DNA from: Sapria himalayana
Taxonomy: Eukaryota; Streptophyta; Magnoliopsida; Malpighiales; Rafflesiaceae
NCBI GenBank assembly: GCA_029783825.1
Contig: JAREIK010000385.1
Location: 3,020,501-3,084,500, forward strand
Direction of reading: 5' to 3'
Length of the DNA: 64,000 bases
The notes beneath the pieces were generated by a model. It ran no database searches. It was not told where the DNA came from and saw only the letters and a list, made by a program, of their open reading frames with translations. A program made the position numbers and the translations under genes. The stretch's first letter is position 1; every line of letters begins with the position of its first letter. This document shows, in pieces, positions 25,438-37,569 of this stretch.

Positions 25438-26889
25438 ATGCAGCAACATGGAGAGGACGCCGAATCGGATGAACCTGCTCGTGGAAGATGCATACGCGAC
25501 GGCAGAGTGGGAGATTTGGTTGCAGACAAGAGAAGGCTGGTGGAGGTTCCGTATACTGCCACTCTGTCCCACACGATGAACGTGCTCGTGGCCAACGACG
25601 TGGTGGCCGTGCCGGTGGCTGCACCTCACGGGCATTGGATAGGTGCCGGTGGTTCATCCATAATCGAATCGGATAAGCAGACGGGCGTTGCTCGAAAACA
25701 CTACATCGGCATCGTTTCTATGCTCGACATACTCGCGCATGTTGCAGGTGACGATCATGGGGATGATTGCGGCCATGGTGAGGCAGAACTCGAGAAGAAG
25801 ATGTCTGTTCCTATTTCGACGATCATAGGGAATTGCCCGGAGGGATTGAGCTTGTGGAGCATAAACCCTAACTCTAGGCGAGCATCTTTTCGTGTTTTCT
25901 TAATTATGAGTTGATATTTCTAACAGGAACTCTGAAGCTTCGTGTTTAAGACTCATTAAACCCGCTCCACCATTAATCTTCTGCATTTTAGTGCTCCGTA
26001 TTATTAACCTCTGCTCATGTTGGCTATGGGAATGAATGCTTCTTTTTCATCACGTGTTTGTGATCCTCTGTGTGCTTGATGAGAAATGTTGTGATTTCCA
26101 TTAAATGTGCAGTCTGGTAGATTGTACAGAATTGTTCCGCAAAGGAATCCACAGAGCCTTGGTTCCGACGGACGGCCAAGCGGAGAGTACATTAGGAGCG
26201 AAGCTGAAGGAGACGTCATCGGGCTATCACATGCTTACTCAGATGGACTTGATGAAGTTCATAAAAGAGCATGCCCATGAGATCGCCGGCGTGTTATCGT
26301 GCAGCGTAGGTGAGGTGGGAGCGGTGAACGAAAATGTTTATGCCATCACCAATCAGACGAGAGTGGGAGACGCGATCAGGTGCATGAAGGAGGCCATGCT
26401 GAGCGCTGTGCCCATAACTGCGGCGTCAGATGACCGGGCCGGCGAGGAGAATTCTTCCCGGCTTATCAACGTGAGTGTCGCGCGAACACCTTGTGTTCTC
26501 CCTGCGAGAGGAGACGATGTTCTTCACAGACAATATTCTCCCCCGTCGTTGTTGCATTGCAGGGTAAAGGGAGGAAGCTCACGGGGACGTTCTCTGCAAC
26601 GGACTTGAGGGGGATCCATTTGAGCACGCTGCAGACATGGCTGCCATTGACGGCTCTGGAACTCACCGAGCTCATCTCGTCTTCTTCTCCAAGAGAACTC
26701 GTCACATGTTGCTGCGACTCGACTCTGGGCGAGGTCATAGATAAGGCCGTGCTGAGGCACGTCCATCGTGTGTGGGTCGTGGATGCGGCTGGTCTTCTTC
26801 TTGGCTTGATCTCTCTGACGGATATAATCCATGTGCTAAGGCAGTTTCTAATCGCCACCCAGCCCCCTCGCGCGTGCGTCGTAGAGTAG
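25438..26889 (+). CDS. PV42a: CBS-domain protein, SnRK1 gamma-like PV42a type
   Basis: Predicted four-CBS-domain protein related to regulatory gamma subunits of SNF1-type kinases; PV42 proteins are known as SnRK1-associated factors acting in reproductive development. Exons 25438-25877, 26113-26470 and 26563-26889 give 374 residues. The ATG at 25438 (MQQHGEDAESDEP) is the first in frame. Family landmarks in order: RVGDLVADKRRLVEVPYTAT, DVVAVPVAAPHGHWIGAGG, YIGIVSMLDILAHVAGDD, LVDCTELFRKGIHRALVP, SGYHMLTQMDLMKFIKEHA, GRKLTGTFSATDLRG, and HRVWVVDAAGLLLGLISLTD. Intron 1 begins gcgagc instead of gt; intron 2 is GT-AG. Intron 1 splicing restores NPNSSLVDC. No disabling change seen. Confidence 0.93.
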
Positions 26890-28070
26890 CGGTACGAGTG
26901 CTTGTTGGGTTGTTTTAGTTTTTAAGGATAAATCAATAAGAATAAATCACGATTTTTGTTAAGAGGAAGAGACGATTTTCTTTTTCAGCCGTTACCATAC
27001 AATTTCACGTTTCTACCCTATTTATTACAACACACACACACAAACCCTAAAAACACTCAACACTATAAAATTACATTTTTACCCCTTAATATAAAAACAT
27101 TAATTTTAACAGTGCTTCCATGTGTGTCAGATTTCCTGAGCTATTCGTATTTTCCCATGTTTTCGTTGGTTTTTGACGTGAATAGGAAGAAGACTCTTGT
27201 CTCCTTCTCTCGGTGGGAAACATTGAAGTGTGTAATTATTTCCTTATCTTATTATGTTTCTATCCTCCACGGCGTGGTTCATGTTATTGTCATGTATTTT
27301 TTTTCTCTTTACACCCACCCACTCACACGCACACACTCACCCACACACTCACACACCTATCCTCGCACACTCACCCACACACGCACACACCTATCCTCGC
27401 ACACTCACCCACACACGCACACACCTAAGACTCACACTCGCCCACACATGCACACACCTAAGAATCACTCACCCACACATGCACACCTATATTCACACAC
27501 TCACCCACAGACACACCTAATACTCACACACTCACCAACACACACACACCTAATACTCACACACACACACCCACAGATGTACACACCCCCACTCATGTAC
27601 ACACGCACACACATTCTCTCACAGACAGAGATACACAGACATAAACACATGATGAGCATTCTTGGTGATACCACCAAACCTACAAATTCGTGGCTTCAAA
27701 AATTTGGATGGCAATTTTTATTTTTAAAGTATAATCATGAAGATACTAAATATATCCATTAATCACACATGTATTGTGTGTGTGTGTGTGTGTGTGCGTT
27801 TATTAATATAATAATTTATACCATAATTTTAAAAAATAAAGAGATTATTGGATCATGATTTATTGTTATATCATCTTGGTTTTTAAAAAATAAATTCAAA
27901 TTTTGTATTTTGAAAAAAGTACATATAAAATTTAAAAATAATTAAATTTTGATACACTAAAAAATATACACACGCACATATGTGGGTGTTTGTGTGTATG
28001 CACATATATATATATACATATATAATGAAATAGTGAATCTTCATATACTTATATGGCATCATGATGTGGC

Positions 28071-28127
<57 letters not shown>

Positions 28128-28222
28128 ATGAGTTGTTTTTTTCTTATTATTTTTTAAAAAATAGTGAATTTTTGTTTCGCACAATTTTCCTGTATGGAGG
28201 GAAAAGGACGTCGTGTGCTTGA
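26890..28222. repeat. Intergenic with CA-rich minisatellite and (GT)n
   Basis: Between the convergent CBS and glucanase genes. 27308-27640 is a cacacactcacccacacacgcacacacct-type minisatellite; 27775-27798 and 28074-28125 are GT runs. Long open frames here are only simple-repeat artefacts. Confidence 0.85.
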
Positions 28223-29685
28223 TCAAACCACTATCAGCAACAGAGCGATGGCAGAGTTCGCAGAGGCAAGCAGAGAAGAAGATGCCATCCACCAACGAGA
28301 AGAAGAACCAGAGGATGCTTCGATGCCGGTGAATCCTATATCATAAGAAGCTCTTCCATCATGCTTGAACAATCCGAAATTCCTCTCCTAGCCCGGTCCA
28401 GGCTTCAGATTCTCGTTAAATAATGCAAAAACGAAAGCTCTGACCGCAATCTCTGGCCTGTAGGGAGTTGCCTTCTTCTTCCGCAGTCGTCTCCTCAAAT
28501 TACCATTATAAATCCTCGCGTTCTGCACCGTGGCTCCAGATTCGTCCTCGTCTCCACGAGACGCCCATCCTGTTTCCGAAACTATCACTCTCATTTTTCT
28601 GAATCCTGCCTTTTCCAGGGCGGCGTACGTCGCGTCGATCTGAGCGTCCAGCATGTTGTCGTATCGAAGACGAGTCTTCGGGTCAGTAATTCCGGCATTT
28701 GGCTCAAAAAGCGCATAATTCAGATCTATGTGCTGTGGATCATTCTTGTACGCTAAAAATGGATAAGCGTTTACGTAGAACGGAGATCCGATCTGAGAAA
28801 AGAACTGTAGCATAGGTTTCAAGTAGACGAGAACATCTTCCTTGAAGTCGCACGCAGAAGGAGGATACGACGCCAGTACGAATTGTGAATGAGGAGTTGA
28901 GATCTCGATCATGTTGGCGAACCCTAGCCTCGTCAGCGCAGCGTACATGTTCTTCATCGCCGGCAACAAGGCCTCCCATAGATCGTGATCTTCGCTTCCT
29001 AGGACTTCGTTCCCGACTGCGATTCCTGCGATTCGTGTCCCCGGAAGGAACGGCTCCACGTTCTTCTTCAGCCAGTTCATCGCTCGCTCCTCTCCGATGC
29101 TCATCTCTTTCAGGTGCTCGTTTCCGAGTCCAACAGTCACGTGGATTCCAGATCCTCTGTGCGCATCCAGAACCTGCTGATCGGCATCGTAGACCCGAAC
29201 GTTTTTTATATTCGCCGATTTGAGAAGCGCCACCACTGCCGTCGGTGCCGGCAAGTTGTTCGCGATCCTTCCGTAGTTCACTCCGTATGTTCCCACGAAC
29301 CCTTCGACTGCCGACATGCAAATTTCTTAAGCTTGATTGCTCTTACTATCACCTTACATAAAATCATTTTCTTAGGTGCATTTCATCCTATTCTTATTGC
29401 GACGTCCATGTTTAAGATTCTGGTAGCTTTCTAATTCTGCTCGGCGAGGCAGAAGCTACGTCAGGTGAGTTCATCATTTCATAATTGCGTTACGTTTTCT
29501 GGATCAATCTTAGCTTATCAACTTGTGGTTCTTATTGCTTCTCTACTGATGCTAATCCCAACATGTTCTCAAAACTACATTTGTTAATCAATATACGAAC
29601 CAGTGAAAGAAAATATACTGACCATCGGAAGAAATAACGAGGAGGGAGAAGAAGAAACATAGAACAATGTCAGGGAAAGCCATCC
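28223..29685 (-). CDS. GH17 glucan endo-1,3-beta-glucosidase, GPI-anchor type, with premature TAG
   Basis: Predicted beta-1,3-glucanase that hydrolyses callose at the cell surface (closest to the Arabidopsis beta-1,3-glucosidase 14 group). Exon 2 (29307-28388) starts VEGFVGTYGVNYGRIANNLP and covers the whole GH17 barrel, including AVGNEVLG (acid/base Glu) and VSETGWAS (nucleophile Glu). It stops at TAG, 28390-28388, after LKPGPG. The same frame continues for 54 codons (ERNFGLFKHDG..., then a hydrophobic end ASANSAIALLLIVV) to TGA at 28225-28223, which matches the usual C-terminus and GPI signal. Exon 1 is 29685-29601 or 29685-29623 (MAFPDIVLCFFFSLLSLFLP, a signal peptide). Only the longer exon, donor g|gttcgt, keeps phase. 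The product may be a truncated, unanchored glucanase of about 334 residues, a readthrough product or a young pseudogene. Confidence 0.85.
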
Positions 29686-30174
29686 ACGAACAGAATTTCA
29701 CGTGCAGAGAGGAAATATATGGCCCCTTGTTCTTTCCCCCCAAACCTAAACTTTTTTTTTCGAAATATTCTTAGCGTCATTCTTTAGGATCTGTCTGGGC
29801 TAGATCTGCTCGTAACAAATTTTTTTATTCTTTCCCCATCATGAAAGTCTTACCAGTTGTAATCGTAACAGATGATGGATCTGATCGCGAGAAGTTACAA
29901 TTTGCAGATAAATCACATTAAAAAGAAAAGAAAAACATGCATTCGTCACGAATTTGTCTTCTATTCTACTCAGCATAGGACACAGAGCAGTGAGAGATAT
30001 ACAGTAGCAAGTTCTTACCTACAGACGCCAATACATACATTTTGGTGAATCATTGCCATCTTGTCTCTCTGCTACAGAGACGGGGGGGGGGGCAAGATTT
30101 CATCTGCTAATGTATGCCTGCTGTGCGTGAGGAAGATGGTGGTGCCTCTATATTGGAAGTGACAGCTGACCGAG
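29686..30174. other. Intergenic between glucanase start and MBD stop
   Basis: Presumed glucanase promoter and MBD 3' flank. A G run occurs at 30082-30091. No defined regulatory motif can be supported. Confidence 0.5.
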
Positions 30175-33100
30175 TCATTGCATCTTTCTGTTCGGAGAGC
30201 ACAGTAAGTTTTCTTGGAGATCGTCATCCCCACTAATAATTCCTTGCAGCTGTTCCTCATTTCCCCACATCCTCTCATTTGTCTTCTGCTGGCCCATATC
30301 TCCTTCCTCAGCCTTCCTCGGGCCTATATCTAGCTCCTTGGTCTTTGTGCAGTCCACATTGCCTTCTTCAGTCTTCACCATGCCCATATCAGGCCCCTCC
30401 ATCTTCGTGCAGCCCTCATCAGGCCCATCAGTCTTCGTGAGGCCCACATCTGGCCCTTCCATCTTCGTGAAGCCCAGATCAGGCCCCTCATTTGAGACAC
30501 CTACATCTGGCCCCTCGGACTTCGAGAGGAGCGCATCAGGCCCCTCCGTCTCCATGAGGCCCTGATCAGGCCCCTCACTTTCTATGAGGCCGACATCAGG
30601 CCCCACCACCTCCATGAGGCCCACACCATGTTCAACATTCTTCTGGAGACCCACATTAGACTCCACATCCTTGATAGGGCCCATTTCAGATCCCTTGGCA
30701 TTCAAGGAGCCGACATCAGGTTCAATCTCCACTGGCTTATCTTCCACTCTCATCTTTTCCAATTCACAATTCATCTCGACCCTGTCCCCGGGCACCAAGC
30801 ATTTTGTGCCGTTGGTTTCTTCAGCACAGTGTTCAGCCTCCATGTCCTTCTTGGCGTCTGGTGGAGCCGTCTCCTCTGTGTCAGCTTCTTGTTTCTGCTC
30901 CTCTCCCTTCTCAGATTCATCTCCCATGGCAGCAGCAACTTTTGCTGTTTCTCCAACACTGGGTTTCTTCAGAAGAGACTTGGCCTTGCCTGTATCCTTC
31001 AGCACGGAAGCTGATGATGGTCTGCGAGCACGCTTCTTCGGTGGTTCACTTTCTGAGGGCGAGATAGGGCTCGTGGTGGCCTTGCTTTTCTTACTGATTC
31101 TTGCAGATCTCCTTGGAGTTTCCCCAGTCCCCCAGTCGAACTCCGACAGTGCGGGTCCGTCGGGGTGTGCTCTTAGGTACTGCTCCAGTTGCTTCCTGCT
31201 ACCAATCTCCTCTCCTGTTGGAGCAATGAACATGATCTCATTCTTCCTTGGCGTCCTTCTTCCCTTTAACAAGTACTACATTGCAAAAAAAAAAAAAAAG
31301 GGGAAAAACAACACATGTTATTACTCATCATAATGTGTATTATATTATACATATAAGCATGCCACTGCATTTTTTCCCTCTTCTCCAGGATTTCACATCT
31401 CATATGATATATGAACAAACACATGCCCATATGTACATGCACACATGTCCACACACACACACACCATCCATGTCATTCAGGACATCCACAGTTCCCATAT
31501 ATATAAATATATATGTATGTATGTATGTAATATATATCTATGTATTATATATGTATCTATGTAAGTATTATATATGTATGCATATATTAGGTGTACATAT
31601 CTACTAATATCATATATACATATATCTTATATATGTATCTACTAATATCATATATATTCATGCATGTATGTATTATATTTGTATCTATGTAAGTATATAC
31701 TATGTGTGTACATATCTATTAATATAATATATAAAAATACGTTTTCTCTTACATAACATTCGATAATTATTATGGAAGTGTTTTAGGTCTTATATTAGTA
31801 ATTGTGTTTTATATTTAATTTCTCATAAAATCAAAAAAAATAAAATAAAAAATATAATATGCTAAATAAATTATTCCAAAAAGATTATAAAAAAAAATAA
31901 AAACCTAATAAAATTATATTTGAATTTTGAGATAAAATAGAAAATTTTAAATCTAACACTTGACATATAACACTACAATTTTAATTAAAAAAAATAGAAA
32001 ATATAGCTTAGAATGTTTTAGAAAATGTTAAAAATTCTGATTTTTTTTTATTTCAATTTAAAACCTAATATTCATCAATATTTTTATCGAATATATATTA
32101 TATCATTAATTTCTTAGTAATACATCAGTTATACAAGACTGCATTATATTTTAACCCATACATTTCTATTTATAATGATAAATTAAAATCAATAATTCAA
32201 TCATAGCAAAAAAAAAAAAATAAAGTGTTTGGTGAAACTCTTAATTCACTAATAAGTTTAGTTAATATGAAATATGATAATTAATTTGTAGACTTGGAGC
32301 GACAACAAATAACTTCAAGAGTTAAAAAATTAAACATTAAAATAATTTTTTTAATTATTCTTAATCAATAAAAAAAGAGTAGAATCTGCAAATCCTTTTT
32401 CAATGAATAATCATAAATAGGATTAAGCATATGATTAAGAAATTTATCAACCCGGGCAATTCAGACCTAAGGCATGCAACTAGGGCTGCAACTCGGGCAG
32501 GTTGGGTCACAATAAGGATCAACCCGAACCCAGCCAGAATTCAAAAAAGTCCAACCCGAATTTATCAACCTGAACCAAACCTGAGTCTAGGTTTTCTTAC
32601 GTTTGCCCAATTTTGCCACGGGTCGGGTTACTCTGGCTCACTCGATCCAAGTTGCATCCCCACGTGCAGCCCACCCCAAACATAGGAACCATCAAGGTTC
32701 ATGGCTTATAGGCAACCATGCCTATGAGAATTGAATCGGGCTTATAAAGAGAATATCATTCAAGCTTATTACAGGCAACCATGCCTCCTAATAAAATCAT
32801 GAAATAGAATAGCTAAAAAATAGCTATTCAATAATATTTTCACTTTTAATTTTTATTTTATTAAATTAGTTTTAGAAATAATTTATAAAATAGCTAAAAA
32901 ATTAAAAAAAAAAATGAGATCGAATTTAAAGAAGAATAGTTAAATATAATAAGTGGAATTATAAATAAAAATTATAAAATATCTTGCTTTTTGTTATTTT
33001 TAATATTTTTAGCAATTTTATATTTTATCATTTTATGAAATACCTAATAATCAAAAAATAAAAGTAATGACCCAAGGGCCACATTATTAGTGCGAGGCCA

Positions 33101-34482
33101 CATCATAATGAACTTATTTTAAATAATTAAAAAATAAATATGATTGTTTAAATAAAACTCCGAATACTAAAATTAATATAATATCCAATGAAAAATACTT
33201 TTCCATTTAATTATTAGTGATAAATGATGAAATAATCTTTCAAATAAGTATTGAATACCAAAATATAAATCAAGTCCCAAAATATAAATATTTTCAATTT
33301 AAAATACCAAAACATAATTTTTTCATAAATAAAATAAAAGATAAAAATAAAATAAAAGATGGATAGTAATAGTTAATATAATACCTAAAAGATAATAAAT
33401 ATTTATTATTATATTATGGTAAGATAATAATAAATTATGAAATAGGGGATCTCTATGAGCATGCCCCCTCTCTTAGAACAACTTCAACAAGAAAAAATTA
33501 TGAAATAAGCAAAATCAAACTCAACAAAAAATTGCTGAGCTACAAAATTATTAGATCTGCCAAGTCACACAAAGAATTCAGCTTAGATAAGAAATTGCAG
33601 AGTCGGTATGAAGCAACTCAGGCGAACCAAAATTGGTTCGAGAAAAAATCACATGAGCACGAACGTGACGAGGAAGGTAATGTGTCGTCTTCAACATCGA
33701 TCAGATTCAAGCACCAGGCAGGGTGGAATACTTGAAAATTAGGGTTCTAGTTCAAGCACGACAGATTTAGAATGAGAAAAATAAAATCAGAAATACAAGA
33801 ACCCGATCCCTGGAACAGCACAACGCTGCTCGCAGACGCTCTCGTGACGCCATCCATTAATAACGCATCTTTTCGGCGAGACGAATACGTTTAGAAATAG
33901 TTGGAACCAGAGAGCCATGGAAAAACCTCGGAGAAATAAACTGATTAAGTTTCGTATTAGCAATGGCGAAATAACGTTGAACTTCTCGAGTGAACGTGGA
34001 ACGTTGCGCAGACGAACAAAGTTATGAACCCTAACCACCAAGAGGTGCGTAAATGTATGAACCCTAAAATTATGAACAAACTACACCAGATCATCAGAAA
34101 TGTCCATAGTGGATAATAAAGCACGAACAAGAGCGAAGAAGTTCCTAGTTTAGTTCCTCGAAACTTATGAACCCTAACCACCAAGAGGTGCGTAAAATTG
34201 CTCGTCGAGAGATGGAACTCAATCACGCGTACAGGCGAACTTAAAGTGGAAACATCATGCGGCTTCTCGAGACAGACCTAAGTTTCCTAAGAACAGCTCA
34301 TCTCAGTCAGGTGGAGAGTCAACTTGTTCCGACCGACCAAAATCTCGAGAAAATTGAAGTTCAATTAACGAAATTAAAGAAAGGACGATTGCGAGAGAGA
34401 GAGAGATGTAGAGAGGAACCATTTTCGTCCAAGCAGGAGGAGCAGGCAGCTCGATTGAAACGGCCTCTTCTTCCGCTTTCAT
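30175..34482 (-). CDS. Methyl-CpG-binding domain protein, MBD10/MBD11-like, with EGPD-repeat tail
   Basis: Nuclear chromatin protein of the plant MBD family. Two exons: 34482-34420 ([20 protein letters not shown], then M) and 31275-30175, joined in phase 0 across a 3.1-kb GT-AG intron, giving 387 residues. The joined MBD is colinear with MBD10/11: [10 protein letters not shown], then [60 protein letters not shown]. This is followed by a KKRARRP basic stretch (likely NLS) and an acidic Glu/Lys-rich region. The C-terminal third is unusual: about ten imperfect repeats of 10-12 residues built on EGPDxGLxKx (about 30660-30330), ending after a short tail [10 protein letters not shown]. The ATG is the first in frame with the conserved ELPAPP motif. 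The exon 1/exon 2 pairing is inferred from phase and family alignment. Confidence 0.92.
31276..34419 (-). other. MBD intron 1 contents
   Basis: 3.1-kb AT-rich intron. Contains A run 31285-31299, (CA) and tatgta repeats at 31440-31720, the small MITE-like element at 32481-32662, and two copies of gaaccctaaccaccaagaggtgcgtaaa (about 34022 and 34169) about 150 bp apart. No other gene seen. Confidence 0.6.
32481..32662. mobile_element. Second hAT-like MITE family (gggctgcaact ends)
   Basis: Left end tagggctgcaactcggg and right end ccaagttgcatcccca are inverted repeats with a few mismatches. Flanking 8-mers catgcaac (32473-32480) and cgtgcagc (32663-32670) agree at 6 of 8 positions. The interior is rich in caacccgaaccc and gggtcgggtt words. 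Distinct in its termini from the gaggtgtcaa family. Confidence 0.55.
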
Positions 34483-35612
34483 TTTCACCTGCAACAGAAC
34501 ACCAAGACCGAGAAAAGATAACCCTCAGTACCTTCCCTCTTTAATTTGGCCTCGTCCTCTGACGTTCAGAGGAAACAGAGAGAAGAGCACGACCGCCGAT
34601 CGTGCTTCCCTCGCGCCGTGGTTCGCGCTTCATACCTCTATGCGAAACAATTCGACGGGAGGCCCGCGCCGGCACCGCTTGAGCCACTGAGTCCCGAGGT
34701 CCCCTCGTTCCGTGAGGCTGCTCGTAGATATCGTCGATTCGATTTCTCGCCTCGGTGCCAAATCACCGATTGAATAGTTTTGTGACGCCAGCCGTGGCTC
34801 CTGAACTGAATGCCGAACCAGGCCAGGCCAGGCCAGGCCGGGCTCCCCAGTTCTCACAATTCACGGTGGCAGTTGTTTCGTGGGGGAGCAGCTTTCCTCC
34901 ATCGGATGGTCCACATTTTTTTAATCTTGTGCCCGAATTGGGCCAACTTTTACGATTTTTGTAGAATTTCCATGTTTTTATTATTATTTTTGTTGATGTG
35001 ACCAAATGAAAATATTGTCTGTCATTAAAATCTTGCATGCAATAATTTTACAACAAAAAATTGTTCTTGTGCATTTTTCATGAAAAAAAAAAAGACTTGA
35101 ATTTAATAGTTTTATTAGATAAATATTTATTTAAAAAAAGATATATGATTCTTATAAAAAATATACTAAAAACTAAAATATTTAGGTTTTAGCGTGCTCA
35201 AACCCATTATTCCTAAAATACCCTTTGCCTAGTGTAAGCACTCACATTAAAATGTGAGCACTTACATTAAGATACGAACTACATGTATTGTATCACCATT
35301 CTTCCCCCCTATTCTCCCTCTTACCTTATATGTAGCTGACTTTCCTCTCCAAAATATGTAATTTTTGAAAAAAAAAATTTCTATATTTTAAGATTTGGAG
35401 AAAATTATAACAAACTTGAAAATAATTGAGTTTTTATGAACCTAAGAGTTGGAAACTAAAGATAGAACTTTTAAAAATAAACAAAGTAGAACTTTAAAAC
35501 TTAATTCTGTATGTGTGTGAGTATATAAATACACAAAAGGTATATATCTATGTAGATGACCCATGAAAACTTTTTCAAATATAATTCTAATATACACATC
35601 ACATTCTACATG

Positions 35613-35648
<36 letters not shown>

Positions 35649-35786
35649 TATTACGTATTGTGTGTGTATATGTCGTATATAGACATAACATATATTGTGT
35701 GTGTGTGTGTCTATACATATACATAACATATTTATTTCACACACACACATATACATTGTGTGTAACTTTATATATGTAATTATATT

Positions 35787-35830
<44 letters not shown>

Positions 35831-36575
35831 CATAACATATTTATTTCACACACACACACACACACATATATATAATATACACACACATATACATTGTGTA
35901 TAACTTTGTATATATAATTATGTTTGCCTATATACATGGGTGTATATGTGTAGTATATAGACATAGTGTATATATGTATATATGCACATAATATATACTA
36001 TGTGTATTAGAAAATATATTCAATGGTTATAAATATGAATATATGTTTTGTGTGTGTGTGTGTGTGTGTTTATATGACATGACATGCTCATATAACATGT
36101 TGATGAAACACTTGAATGATACTATAAGGCTTTCATTTTTGAGTGCAAGATAACTCAATTATTTTTTTAGTTTGATGTGCTTTTCTCCAAATTATAAATT
36201 TTATGTTAATTTTTCACTTTTTTTTTCATAAAATTATGCACGTTTACTCAATTTTTCATTTTTTTTAAGAGCATCAAAGAAAAAATAATTCTAAAAATAT
36301 GCATTAAAACATGATAGATGATACATACTAGTTCAACCCAAAATACCCCTTTCTTGTTACATCCAATGCGGATACCTTTGTCCTCATCACCGCCAATACA
36401 ATATGTCATTTTAGTAGATCACATCAACATTATCATGAAACCAAAAATTAAATTAAATTTCAAAAAATATAATATTTTCAAAAATATATTATGTGTGTGT
36501 GTGTGTGTGTGTTGATGAAATAAATTATAGACTAAATATTTAAAAAAAAAAGAAAAAATATATTTCAATACCCCA

Positions 36576-36652
<77 letters not shown>

Positions 36653-37031
36653 GTTTTAAAGAATCTATTGTTTTGGCAAGATGTACTTTGAACTGAAAAA
36701 TAATTGAGCCTTGATGCATTTAGATTCCATTTTTTCAAGAACATTATTGAACTTGCCATGTTAGTATGCCACGTAATACTAAAAAAAATTTAAAAAATGC
36801 AAAAAATGATTGTTTATATAAAGATGTATATATATATATATATACACATACACACACAACAAACACATATATATCATAGAAATGTTTTTTGTGATGTACG
36901 ATATAAATATGAAAATAATCTCATATATATATAGCATACGTATACAGCATATATAGCATATATATCACACATATACACATAACACGCACACATACATACA
37001 TACATACATACATATACATATATATACATAC

Positions 37032-37065
<34 letters not shown>

Positions 37066-37130
37066 TATAACACATTGTCTTACATATGTATATTTATGTA
37101 TACACTAATATATTAATAAACAAGCAAGCA
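34483..37130. repeat. Intergenic: MBD 5' region, then microsatellite cluster
   Basis: 34483-34870 is the GC-richer MBD 5' flank with a gccag(gccag)n run at 34821-34841. From 35510 to 37080 there are dense CA/TG, TATG and AT microsatellites, notably TG at 35788-35827 and an (AT)n tract of about 75 bp at 36579-36651. No coding sequence. Confidence 0.8.
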
Positions 37131-37569
37131 AGAGCATGATGACATTGTTGGTACTGATATATATTAAAAGTCATTCATGATTATTTTTTTGATTTTGTAT
37201 CATTTTGTTATTTTAATATTTTACTATATATACTCGTGAATGATTTAGTTCGTCGAGATTAACTTAAGCACGGAAGATCAAATCATCACTACTCATCAGA
37301 TATACCTTTGTTATTTATAATTTAGATAGAATATAAAACCCTATCAGTAAGATTGTAGGATTGAATTTCAATGAGTTTATCTTGACTATAATGACTGATA
37401 AAGTCTTAACATCAAATACTAATACACTCGAGTGTTTTAAACAAGACTAATAGAATGTATTTATTTTGTAATAACTAACTTTGTAAATAGCCACGTATAA
37501 ATAAGTATTTAAATCTAATTGTGTGTGTGTGTGTGTGTGTGTGTATTGTATGGTGATATATAGAGTATA

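Noticed and set aside
26956..27762. 268-codon Thr/His/Pro-rich frame
   Set aside because: CA-rich minisatellite artefact after the CBS gene stop.
28059..28295. Minus-strand 78-codon frame overlapping the glucanase 3' end
   Set aside because: It is a shadow frame of the glucanase tail running into a GT microsatellite.
30338..31333. Plus-strand frames opposite the MBD gene
   Set aside because: Antisense shadow of the minus-strand exon; the minus strand has the MBD family match and a coherent partner exon.
33532..34241. Possible gene inside the MBD intron
   Set aside because: Only short frames, with duplicated gaaccctaaccaccaag words; no recognisable protein or splice structure.
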